Shown here piece by piece: positions 1 through 10,329 of a stretch of 64,000 nucleotides of DNA; within the stretch, counting starts at the first letter, position 1, and each line of letters starts with the position of its first letter. Source of the stretch: Colletes latitarsis (lineage: Eukaryota; Arthropoda; Insecta; Hymenoptera; Colletidae); contig NW_027488369.1 of the NCBI RefSeq assembly GCF_051014445.1, forward strand, positions 18,060,001 to 18,124,000, written 5' to 3'. Below the pieces are notes generated by a model. That model was not told where the DNA came from, searched no databases, and was given only the letters and a program-made list of their open reading frames with translations. The position numbers were made by a program, and so were the translations under genes.

Positions 1-101
1 CAACAAATATGTGAAGAATGCGAAAGTATGAGTCTGATGAGTGAAAATCCCAGACCTATCCCAGACCTAACATGCGTTATCCTCTAAAATATTTATCAAG
101 A
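1..101. repeat. Partial family A monomer at left window edge
   Basis: The window opens at about monomer position 76 (CAACAAATATGTG) and runs to the end of that monomer just before CCAGG at 102. The truncation comes from the window boundary. The content is ordinary family A. Confidence 0.9.
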
Positions 102-277
102 CCAGGTTTAATTGAATGTTTCAGTGTGGTCCCACATTACTACGTGATCCAAACCAGAAAAAACCCAGGATCCGTTCAACAAATATGTGAAGAATACGAA
201 AGTATGAGTCTGATGAGTGAAAATCCCAGACCTATCCCAGACCTAACATGCGTTGTCCTCTAAAATATTTATCAAGA
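102..277. repeat. Reference monomer, family A
   Basis: This is a representative 176-bp unit. In order it holds the TTAATTG start, TTCAGTGTGG, the conserved CATTACTACGTGATCC core, a short A-run, GGATCCGTTCAAC (with a BamHI-type GGATCC palindrome), GCGAAAG-related repeats, paired AGACCTA motifs, and the AT-rich CTCTAAAATATTT tail. It recurs three units later, at 630, with very few changes. Confidence 0.85.
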
Positions 278-880
278 CCAGGTTTAATTGAATGTTTCAG
301 TGTGGTACCACATTACTACGTGAACCAAACCAGTAAAAACCCAGGATCCGTTCAACAAATATGTGAAGAATGCGAAAGTATGAGTCTGATGAGTGAAAAT
401 CCCAGACCTATCCCAGACCTAATATGCGTTATCCTGTAAAATATTTATCAAGACCAGGTTTAATTGATTGTTTCTGTGTGGGCCCACATTACTACGTGAC
501 ACAATTCAGAAACAGCCCAGGATCTAGCCATGAAGTAAGAGAAATATGCGAAAGTATGAGCCTGATGAGGGCAAATCCTAGACCTAACCCAAACCTAACA
601 TGCGTTATCCTCTAAAATATGTATCAAGACCAGGTTTAATTGAATGTTTCAGTGTGGTCCCACATTACTACGTGATCCAAACCAGAAAAAACCCAGGATC
701 CGTTCAACAAATATGTGAAGAATGCGAAAGTATGAGTCTGATGAGTGAAAATCCCAGACCTATCCCAGACCTAACATGCGTTATCCTGTAAAATATTTTT
801 CAAGACCAGGTTTAATTGAATGTTTCAGTGTGGTACCACATTACTACGTGAACCAAACCAGTAAAAACCCAGGATCCGTT
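102..880. repeat. Family A 3-monomer repeat, period 528 bp
   Basis: The monomer at 102 matches the one at 630, and the left part of the monomer at 278 matches that at 806 (both share GTGAACCAAACCAG). The monomer between them, 454-629, is the divergent GGATCTAGCCATG subtype. The offset is exactly 528 bp (3 x 176). The second copy is incomplete because the next repeat pattern begins inside the 806 monomer. Confidence 0.8.
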
Positions 881-3060
881 CAACAAGTATGTGGAGAATG
901 CGAAAGTATGAGTTTGATGAGTGAAAATCCTCGGCCTAACCTATACCTAACATGCGTTATCCTCAAAAATATTGATCGAAACCAGGTTTAGTCGACTGTT
1001 TCAGTGTGGTACCACATTACTACGTGATCCAAACCAGTAAAAACCCAGGATCCGTTCAACAAGTATGTGGAGATTGCGAAAGTATGAGTCTGATGAGTGA
1101 AAATCCTCGGCCTAACCTAGACCTAACATGCGTTGTCCTCTAAAATATTGATCGAAACCAGGTTTAATTGACTGTTTCAGTGTTGCACTTCATTACTACG
1201 TGATCCAAACCAGTAAAAACCCAGGATCCGTTCAACAAGTATGTGAAGAATGCGAAAGTATGAGTGTGATGAGTGAAAAACCCCGGCCTAACCTAGACCT
1301 AACATGCGTTATCCTCAAAAATATTGATCGAAACCTGGTTTAATCGTCTGTTTCAGTGTGGAGCCACATTACTATGTGATCCAAACCAGAAAAAACCCTG
1401 TATCTGTTCAACAAGTATGTGAAGAATGCGAAAGTATGAGTCTGATGAGTGAAAATCCCAGGGCTAACCTAGACCTAACAAGCGTTACCCTCTAAAATAT
1501 TTATCAAGACCAGGTTTAATTGACTGTTTCAGCGTGGTACCACATTACTACGTGACACAATCCAGAAACAGCCCAGGATCTAGCCATGAAGTATGAGAAA
1601 TATGCGAAAGTATGAGCCTGATGAGGGCAAATCCTAGACCTAACCCAAACCTAACATGCGTTATCCTCTAAAATATTCATCAAGACCAGGTTTAATTGAT
1701 TGTTTCAGTGTGGTCCCACATTACTACGTGATCCAAACCAGAAAAAAACCCAGGACCTGTTCAACAAGTATTTGAAGTATGCGAAAGAATGAGTCTGATG
1801 AGGGCAAATCCCAGGCCTAAACTAGACCTAACATGCGTTATCCTCAAAAATATTGATCATAACCTGGTTTAATCGACTGTTTCAGTGTGGTACCACATTA
1901 CTATGTGATCCAAACCTGAAAATAATCCAGGATCTGTTCAAGGAGTATGTGAAGTGTGCGAAAGTATGAGTATGATGAGGGCAAATCCCAGACCTATCCC
2001 AGACCTAACATGCGTTATCCTCTAAAATATTTATCAAGACCAGCTTTAATTGAATGTTTCAGTGTGGTACCACATTACTACGTGATCCAAACCAGTAAAA
2101 ACCCAGGATCCGTTCAACAAGTATGTGGAGAATGCGAAAGTACGAGTTTGATGAGTGAAAATCCTCGGCCTAACCTAGACCTAACATGCGTTATCCTCAA
2201 AAATATTGATCGAAACCAGGTTTAATCGACTGTTTCAGTGTGGTATCACATTACTACGTGATCCAAACCAGTAAAAACCCAGGATCCGTTCAACAAGTAT
2301 GTGGAGAATGCGAAAGTATGAGTCTGATGAGTGAAAATCCTCGGCCTAACCTAGACCTAACATGCGTTGTCCTCTAAAATATTGATGGAAACCAGGTTTA
2401 ATTGACTGTTTCAGTGTTGCACTTCATTACTACGTGATCCAAACCAGTAAAAACCCAGGATCCGTTCAACAACTATGTGAAGAATGCGACAGTATGAGTG
2501 TGATGAGTGAAAATCCTCGGCCTAACCTAGACCTAACATGCGTTATCCTCAAAAATATTGATCGAAACCAGGTTTAATCGACTGTTTCAGTGTGGTATCA
2601 CATTACTACGTGATCCAAACCAGTAAAAACCCAGGATCCGTTCAACAAGTATGTGAAGAATGCGAAAGTATGAGTCTGATGAGTGAAAATCCCAGAGCTA
2701 ACCTAGACCTAACAAGCGTTATCCTCTAAAATATTTATCAAGACCAGGTTTAATTGACTGTTTCAGTGTGGTCCCACATTACTACGTGACACAATCCAGA
2801 AACAGCCCAGGATCTAGCCATGAAGTATGAGAAATATGCGAAAGTATGAGCCTGATGAGGGCAAATCCTAGACCTAACCCAGACCTAACATGCGTTATCC
2901 TCAAAAATATTGATCGAAACCAGGTTTAATCGACTGTTTCAGTGTGGTACCACATTACTATGTGATCCAAACCTGAAAATAATCCAGGATCTGTTCAAGA
3001 AGTATGTGAAGTGTGCGAAAGTATGAGTATGATGAGGGCAAATCCCAGACCTATCCCAGA
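806..3060. repeat. Family A 7-monomer duplication, offset 1,234 bp
   Basis: The segment from about 806 is repeated from about 2,040. Rare shared variants prove the pairing: GTTTGATGAG in the first monomer, and TGTTGCACTTCATTAC at 1,181 and 2,415, an offset of 1,234 bp. Near the far end the offset falls to 1,057 bp (ACCTGAAAATAATCC at 1,914 and 2,971). The second copy has therefore lost one monomer, apparently the one around 1,730-1,850 with CAGGACCTGTTCAAC. The copies differ at many scattered sites, so this duplication is older than those in the right half of the window. Confidence 0.8.
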
Positions 3061-3499
3061 CCTAACAAGCGTTATCCTCTAAAATATTTATCAAGACCAG
3101 GTTTAATTGATTGTTTCAGTGTGGTCCCACATTACTACGTGACACAATCCAGAAACAGCCCAGGATCTAGCCATGAAGTATGAGAAATATGCGAAAGTAT
3201 GAGCCTGATGAGGGCAAATCCTAGACCTAACCCAAACCTAACATGCGTTATCCTCTAAAATATTTATCAAGACCAGCTTTAATTGAATGTTTCAGTGTGG
3301 TACCACATTACTACGTGATCCAAACCAGTAAAAACCCAGGATCCGTTCAACAAGTATGTGAAGAATTCGAAAGTATGAGTGTGATGAGTGAAAAACCCCG
3401 GCCTAACCTAGACCTAACATGCGTTATCCTCAAAAATATTGATCGAAGCCAGGTGTAATCGACTGTTTCAGTGTGGTACCACACTACTACGTGACCCAA

Positions 3500-5270
3500 A
3501 CCGGAAAAAACCCAGGATCTGTTCAACAAGTATTTGAAGTATGCGAAAGTATGAGTCTGATGAGGGCAAATCCCAGGCCTAAACTAGACCTAACATGCGT
3601 TATCCTCAAAAATATTGATCAAAACCTGGTTTAATCTACTGTTTCAGTGTGGTACCACATTACTATGTGATCCAAACCAGAAAATAACCCAGGATGTGTT
3701 CAACGAGTTTGTGAAGTGTGCGAAAGTATGAGTATGATGAGGGCAAATCCCAGACCTATCCCAGACCAAACATGCGTTATCCTCTAAAATATTTATCAAG
3801 ACCAGGTTTAATTGATTGTTTCAGTGTGGTCCCACATTACTACGTGATCCAAACCAGAAAAAACCGAGGATCCGTCCTACAAGTATGTGAAGAATGCGAA
3901 AGTATGAGTCTGATGACTGAAAATCCCCGGCCTAACCTAGACCTAACATGCGTTATCCTCAAAAATATTGATCGAAGCCAGGTTTAATCGACTGTTTCAG
4001 TGTGGTACCACACTACTACGTGACCCAAACCGGAAAAAACCCAGGATCTGTTCAACAAGTATGTGAAAAACGCGAAAGTATGGGCCTGATAAGGGCAAAT
4101 CCCAGACCTATCCCAGACCTAACTTGCGTTATCCTCAAAAATATTTATCAAGACCAGGTTTAATTCATTGTTTCAGTGTGGTCCCACATTACTACGTGAT
4201 CCAAACCAGAAAAAACCCAGGATCCGTTCAACAAGTATGTGAAAAACGCGAAAGTATGAGCCTGATGAGGGCAAATCCCAGACCTATCCCAGACCTAACA
4301 TGCGTTATCCTCTAAAATATTCATCAAGACCAGGTTTAATTGATTGTTTCAGTGAGGTCCCACATTACTACGTGATCCAAACCAGAAAAAACCCAGGATC
4401 CGTCCAACAAGTATGTGAAGAATGCGAAAGTATGAGTCTGATCAGTGAAAATCCCCGGCCTAACCTAGACCTAACATGCGTTATCCCCAAAAATATTGCT
4501 CGAAACCTGGTTTAATCGACTGTTTCAGTGTGGTACCACATTACTACGTGATCCAAACCAGAAAAAAACCCAGGACCTGTTCAACAAGTATTTGAAGTAT
4601 GCGAAAGTATGAGTCTGATGAGGGCAAATCCCAGACCTATCCCAGACCTAACATGCGTTATCCTCTAAAATATTTATCAAGACCAGGTTTAATTGATTGT
4701 TTCAGTGTGGTCCCACATTACTACGTGATCCAAACCAGAAAAAACCCAGGATCCGTCCAACAAGTATGTGAAGAATGCGAAAGTATGAGTCTGATGAGTG
4801 AAAATCCCCGGCCTAACCTAGACCTAACATGCGTTATCCTCAAAAATATTGATCGAAACCAGGTTTAATCGACTGTTTCAGTGTGGTACCACATTACTAC
4901 GTGATCCAAACCAGAAAAAAACCCAGGACCTGTTCAACAAGTATTTGAAGTATGTGAAAGTATGAGTCTGATGAGGGCAAATCCCAGGCCTAAACTAGAC
5001 CTAACATGCGTTATCCTCAAAAATATTGATCAAAACCTGGTTTAATCGACTGTTTCAGTGTGGTACCACATTACTATGTGATCCAAACCAGAAAATAACC
5101 CAGGATCTGTTCAACGAGTTTGTGAAGTGTGCGAAAGTATGAGTATGGTGAGGGCAAATGCCAGACCTATCCCAGACCTAACATGCGTTATCCTCTAAAA
5201 TATTTATCATGACTAGGTTTAATTGATTGTTTCAGTGTGGTCCCACATTACTACGTGATCCAAACCGGAA
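3500..5270. repeat. Family A 8-monomer repeat, offset about 1,411 bp
   Basis: GTATTTGAAGTATG followed by CCTAAACTAGACC and GATCAAAACCTGG occurs at about 3,526-3,630 and again at about 4,943-5,041. The next monomer in each copy carries AAAATAACCC (3,681 and 5,092) and CAACGAGTTTGTGAAG. The offset of 1,411 bp equals eight monomers plus 3 bp. Similarity continues into the following monomer and then decays near 5,270. Confidence 0.75.
3718..4868. repeat. Family A 5-monomer repeat, offset 881 bp
   Basis: The stretch 3,718-3,987 (GTATGATGAGGGCAAATCC, then a TTTATCAAGACC monomer, then ATTGATCGAA) reappears at 4,599-4,868, five monomers plus 1 bp later. It lies inside the 8-monomer repeat, so two periods are superimposed here. 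Confidence 0.7.
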
Positions 5271-6801
5271 AAAACCCAGGATCCGTTTAACAGGTATGGG
5301 AAGAATGCGAAAGTATGAGCCTGACGAGGGCAAATCCTAGACCTAACCCAGGCCTAACATGCGTTATCCTCAAAAATATTGATCGAAACCTGGTTTAATC
5401 GACTGTTTCAGTGTGGTACCACATTACTACCGGACCCAAACCAGAAAAAACCCAGGATCTGTTCAACAAGTATGTGAAGAATGCGAAAGTATGAGTCTGA
5501 TGAGTGAAAATCCCAGACCTATCCCAGACCTAACTTGCGTTATCCTCTAAAATATTGATCGAAACCAGGTTTAATTGACTGTTTCAGCGTGGTACCACAT
5601 TACTACGTGATACAATCCAGAAACAGCCCAGGATCTAGCCATGAAGTATGAGAAATATGCGAAAGTATCAGCCTGATGAGGGCAAATCCTAGACCTAACC
5701 CAAACCTAACATGCGTTATCCTCTAAAATATTGATCCAAACCAGGTTTAATGGACTGCTTCAGTGTGGTACCTCTTTACTACGTGATCCAAAGCAGAAAA
5801 AAACCCAGGATCTGTTCAATAAGTATGTGAAGTATGCGAAAGTATGAGTCTGATGAGGGCAAATCCCAGGCCTAAAGATAGACCTAACATGCGTTATCCT
5901 CAAAAATATTAATCGAAACCAGGTTTAATCGACTGTTTCAGTGTGGTACCACATTACTACGTGATCCAAACCAGAAAAAAACCCAGGATCTGTTCAACAA
6001 GTATGTGAAGTATGCGAAAGTATGAGTCTGATGAGGGCAAATCCCAGGCCTAAACTAGACATAACTTTCGTTATCCTCTAAAATCTTGATCGAAACCAGG
6101 TTTAATTGACTGTTTTAGTGTGGTACCACTTTACTACGTGATCCAAAGCAGAAAAAACCCTCGATCAGGTCAACATGCATGTTAAAACTGCGAAATTATG
6201 AGTCTGATGAGGGCAAATCCCAGACCTATCCCAGACCTAACATGCGTTATCCTCAAAAATATTAATCGAAACCAGGATTAATCGACTGTTTCAGTGTGGT
6301 ACCACATTACTACGTGATCCAAACCAGAAAAAAACCCTGGATCTTGTCAAGGAGTATGTGAAGTGTGCGAAAGTATGAGTCTGATGAGGGATAATCCGAG
6401 ACCTATCCCAGACCTAACTTGCGTTATCCTCTAAAATAGTGATCGAAACCAGGTTTAATTGACTGTTTTAGTTGTGGTACCACTTTACTACGTGATCCAA
6501 AGCAGAAAAAACCCTCGATCAGGTCAACATGCATGTTAAAACTGTGAAAGTATGACCCTGATGAGGGCAAATCCCAGGCCTAACCTAAACCTAATACGCG
6601 TCATCTTCTAAAATATTGAGCGAAACCAGGTTTAATTGATTGTTTCAGTGTGGTACCACATTACTACGTGATGCAATCCAGAAATATCCCAGGATATAGC
6701 CATGAAGTATAAGAAATATGCGATAGTATGAGTCTGATGGGGGCAAATCCCAGACCTATCCCAGACCTAACTTGCGTTATCCTCAAAAATATTTATCAAG
6801 A
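5270..6801. repeat. Divergent right margin of family A
   Basis: This stretch is nearly nine monomers without a clean HOR. Variants rarely or never seen elsewhere in the window appear: TACCGGACCC near 5,436, and CTCGATCAGGTC with CAACATGCATGTTAAAACTG at about 6,161 and 6,515 (two monomers plus 2 bp apart). One monomer carries an extra base in TTTTAGTTGTGG near 6,470. Higher private variation is what one expects at the edge of a homogenised domain, but that reading is inference. Confidence 0.75.
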
Positions 6802-6977
6802 CCAGGTTTAATTCATTGTTTCAGTGTGGTCCCACATTACTACGAGATCCAAACCAGAAAAATCCCAGGATCGGGCCAACAAGAATGCGAAAAATGCGAA
6901 AGTACGAGCCAGATGAGAGCAAATCCCAGACCTAACCGAGACATAACCTGCGTTATCCTCTAAAATATTAATCGCAA
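6802..6977. repeat. Hybrid A/B monomer at the family switch
   Basis: This monomer is exactly 176 bp. Its left part (to 6,832) is pure family A and its right part (from 6,845) pure family B. The flank 6,741-6,844 is identical over 104 bp to 4,093-4,196. From 6,841 onward the sequence matches 13,531-13,790 with very few differences. The two parents share the 12 bp CACATTACTACG (6,833-6,844), so the crossover lies inside that stretch, in register and with no length change. I infer homologous recombination or unequal exchange between A and B arrays. Confidence 0.9.
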
Positions 6978-7353
6978 CCAGGTTTATTTGACTGTTTCGG
7001 TGTGGTAACGCATTACTACGTGATCCAAACCAGATAAAGCCCACGATCTGGCCAACAAGTATGTGAAAAATGTGAAAGTTCGAGCCAGATGAGGGCAAAT
7101 ACCAGACCTAACCCAGACAAAACCGGTGTTATCCCCTAAAATATTAACCGCAACCAGGTATAATTGGCTGTTTCGGTGTGGTACCGCATTGCTACGATGA
7201 TCCAAGCCAGAAAAACCCAGGATCTGGCCAACAAGTATCCGAAAAATGCGAAAGTACGATCCAGATGAGGGCAAATCCCAGACCTAACCGAGACATAACC
7301 GGCGTTATCCTCTAAAATATTATTCGCAACCAGGTGTAATTGACTGTTTCGGT

Positions 7354-7363
7354 GTGGTACCAC
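7354..7363. other. 10-bp palindrome in monomer core (example)
   Basis: GTGGTACCAC is a perfect 10-bp palindrome at about monomer positions 25-34. It occurs in many A and B monomers. Others carry GTGGTACCGC or GTGGAACCAC, which break the symmetry. It could be a protein-binding dyad, but no known motif is matched, so the function is unknown. Confidence 0.6.
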
Positions 7364-7566
7364 ATTACTACGTGGTCCAAGCCAGCAAAAGGCCAGGATC
7401 AGGCCAACATGAATGCGAAAAATGCGATAGTACGCGCCAGATGAGGGCTAATCCCAGACCTAACCGAGACATAACCGGCGTTATCCACTAAAATATTAAT
7501 CGCAACCAGGTTTAATTGACTGTTTCGGTGTGGTACCACATTACTACGTGGTCCAAGCCAGAAAAA

Positions 7567-7581
7567 GGCCAGGATCTGGCC
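7567..7581. other. Inverted repeat in family B (example)
   Basis: GGCCAG-GAT-CTGGCC is a perfect 6-bp inverted repeat around a 3-bp centre. It exists only in family B monomers of the AAAGGCCAGG subtype. Monomers with AAGCCCAGG or AAACCCAGG lose the left arm, and family A has GGATCCGTTC instead. Function is unknown. Confidence 0.6.
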
Positions 7582-7597
7582 AACAAGTATGCGAAAA

Positions 7598-8569
7598 ACG
7601 CGAAAGTACGAGCCAGATGAGGGCAAATCCCAGACCTAACGGAGACATAACCGGCGATATCCTTTAAAATATTAATCGCAACCAGGTATAATTGACTGTT
7701 TCGGTGTGGAACCACATTACTACGTGATCCAAACCAGAAAAGGGCCAGGGTCTGGCCAACAAGTATGCGAAAAATACGAAAGTCCGAGCCAGATGTGGGG
7801 AAATACCAGACCTAACCGAGACATAATCGGCGTTATCCTCTATAATATTAATCGCAACCAGGTTCAATTGACTGTTTCGGTGTGGAACCACATTACTACG
7901 GGATCCAAACGAGAAAAAACCCAGGATCTGTTCAACAACTATGAGAAAAACGCGAAAGTACGAGCCAGATGAGGGAAAATCCCAGACCTAACGGAGACAT
8001 AACCGGCGATATCCTCTAAAATATTAATCGCAACCAGGTATAATTGACTGTTTCGGTTTCGTACCGCATTGCTACGATGATCCAAACCAGAAAGAGGCCA
8101 GGATCTGGCCAACAAGTATGCGAAAATTGCGAAAGTACGAGCCAGATGAGGGCAAATCCCAGACCTAACGGAGACATAACCGGCGATATCCTTTAAAATA
8201 TTAATCGCAACCAGGTATAATTGACTGTTTCGGTGTGGAACCACATTACTACGTGATCCAAACCAGAAAAGGGCCAGGGTCTGGCCAACAAGTATGCGAA
8301 AAATACGAAAGTCCGAGCCAGATGTGGGGAAATACCAGACCTAACCGAGACATAATCGGCGTTATCCTCTATAATATTAATCGCAACCAGGTTCAATTGA
8401 CTGTTTCGGTGTGGAACCACATTTCTACGGGATCCAAACGAGAAAAAACCCAGGATCTGTTCAACAACTATGAGAAAAACGCGAAAGTACGAGCCAGATG
8501 AGGGAAAATCCCAGACCTAACGGAGACATAACCGGCGATATCCTCTAAAATATTAATCGCAACCAGGTA
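7598..8569. repeat. 3-monomer tandem duplication, offset 529 bp
   Basis: The segment 7,598-8,040 is repeated at 8,127-8,569 with very few differences, for example CATTACTACGGG against CATTTCTACGGG near 8,421. Both copies carry the unusual variants GAAAAGGGCCAGGGTCTGG, GATGTGGGGAAATACC and TATAATATTAATCG. A third copy of the central part lies 20 kb away at about 27,912-28,220, so this cassette moves as a unit. Confidence 0.88.
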
Positions 8570-8879
8570 TAATTGACTGCTTCAGTGTGGTACCACATTA
8601 CTACGTGGTCCAAGCCAGAAAAAGGCCAGGATCTGGCCAACAAGGATGCGAAAAACGCGAAAGTACGAGCCAGATGAGGACAAATCCCAGACCTACCCGA
8701 GACATAACCGGCGTTATCCTCTAAAATATTAATCGCAACCAGGTTTAATTGACTGTTTCGGTGTGGTACCGCATTACTACGTGATCCAAACCAGAAAAAG
8801 CCCAGGATCTGGCCAACAAGTATGCGAAAAATGCGAAAGTATGAGTCAGATGGTTGCAAATACCAGAACTATGCCTGAC

Positions 8880-9420
8880 ATTACCAGCGTTATCCTCTAA
8901 AATACGAATCGGAACATGCTTTTAATGACTGTTTCAGTGTGGTAACACATTACTACGAGATCCAAACCAGAAAAATCCCAGGATCGGGCCAACAAGAATG
9001 CGAGAAACGCGAAAGTACGAGCCACATGAGTGAAAATTCCAGACCTAACCCAGTCATAACCGGCATTATCCGCTAAAATATTAATCGCAACCAGGTTTAG
9101 TTGACTGTTTCGTTGTGGACCCACATTACTACGGGATCCAAACCAGAAAGAACCCTGGATCTGGCCAACAAGTATGCGAAAAATGCGAAAGAACGAGCCA
9201 GATGAGGGCAAATTCCAAACCTAACCGGGACATAACCGGCGTTATCCTCTAAAATATTAATCGCAACCAGGTTTATTTGACTGTTTCGGTGTGGTAACGC
9301 ATTACTACGTGATCCAAACCAGACAAAGCCCAGGATCTGGCCATCAAGTATGTGAAAAATGTGAAAGTTCGAGCCAGATGAGGGCAAATACCAGACCTAA
9401 CCCAGACAAAACCGGCGTTA
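8880..9420. repeat. Divergent cassette with ACGAATCGGAACATG, first copy
   Basis: The monomer tail here reads AAATACGAATCGGAACATG instead of AAATATTAATCGCAACCAGG. It is followed by a monomer with TACGAGATCC and CAGGATCGGGCC, then one with TCGTTGTGGACCC. The tail variant recurs near 13,480, 15,064, 18,053, 24,044, 44,461, 48,863, 50,972, 52,203, 57,305, 58,185, 60,300 and 61,184, with a changed form at 63,116. In most copies the same two monomers follow it, so the group behaves as a linked 2-3 monomer cassette. Confidence 0.85.
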
Positions 9421-10329
9421 TCCCCTAAAATATTAACCGCAACCAGGTATAATTGACTGCTTCGGTGTGGTACCGCATTGCTACGATGATCCAAGCCAGA
9501 AAAAACCCAGGATCTGGCCAACAAGTATGCGAAAAATGCGAAAGTACGATCCAGATGAGGGCAAATCCCAGACCTAACCGAGACATAACCGGCGTTATCC
9601 TCTAAAATATTATTCGCAACCAGGTGTAATTGACTGTTTCGGTGTGGTACCACATTACTACGTGGTCCAAGCCAGAAAAAGCCCAGGATCTGGCCAACAT
9701 GAATGCGAAAAATGCGAAAGTACGCGCCAGATGAGGGCTAATCCCAGACCTAACCGAGACATAACCGGCGTTATCCTCTAAAATATTAATCGCAACCAGG
9801 TTTAATTGATTGTTCCGTTGTGGAACCACATTACTGCGGGATCCAAACCAGAAAAAACCCAGGATCTGGCCAACAAGTATGCGAAAAATGCGAAAGTACG
9901 ATCCAGATGAGGGCAAATCCCAGACCTAACCGAGACATAACCGGCGCTATCCTCTAAAATATTAATCGCAACCAGGTTTAATTGACTGTTTCGGTGTGGT
10001 ACTGCATTACTACGTGATCCAAACCAGAAAAAGCCCAGGATCTGGCCAACAAGAATGCGAAAAATGCGAAAGTACGCGCCAGGTGAGGGCAAATGCCAGA
10101 CTTAACCGAGACATAACCGGCGTTATCCTCTAAAATATTAATTGCAACCAGGTTTAATTAACTGTTTCAGTGTGGTACCACATTACTACGTGATCCAAAT
10201 CAGAAAAAGCCCAGGATCTGGCCAACAAGTATGCGAAAAACGCGAAAGTACGAGCCAGATGAGGGCTAATCCCAGACCTAACCGAGACATAACCGGCGTT
10301 ATCCTCTAAAATATTAATCGCAACCAGGT

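Larger units (their letters stand above)
1..6833. repeat. Family A satellite domain
   Basis: This domain has 38 complete monomers from 102 to 6,801 (mean length slightly above 176 bp). Diagnostic motifs are TTCAGTGTGG, GGATCCGTTCAAC, GTATGAGTCTGATGAG and CTAACATGCG. My hand consensus is about 39% GC with four CpG per monomer. Two subtypes alternate. One ends in TTTATCAAGACCAGG, the other in ATTGATCGAAACCAGG. A third, rarer subtype carries GGATCTAGCCATGAAG (near 521, 1,578, 2,811, 3,164, 5,632 and 6,695). Monomers differ from one another more than in the right part of the window, and local repeats of 3, 5, 7 and 8 monomers are visible. No coding region is supported. Confidence 0.93.

Noticed and set aside
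72..991. Series of plus-strand 63-71 codon frames starting at ATGCG every 176 bp
   Set aside because: The start and stop recur at the same monomer positions in family A, and identical frames are lost where single substitutions occur. This is repeat periodicity, not a gene family.
540..1700. Telomere-like CCTAACC motifs (for example in AGACCTAACCC)
   Set aside because: They occur once or twice per monomer as part of the 11-bp internal repeat and never as consecutive hexamers, so they are not interstitial telomeric tracts.
7840..7875. RNA polymerase III box B-like GGTTCAATTG and box A-like TGGCCAACAAG
   Set aside because: Both miss consensus positions (final C of box B, purine in box A), and no tRNA or 5S fold surrounds them.
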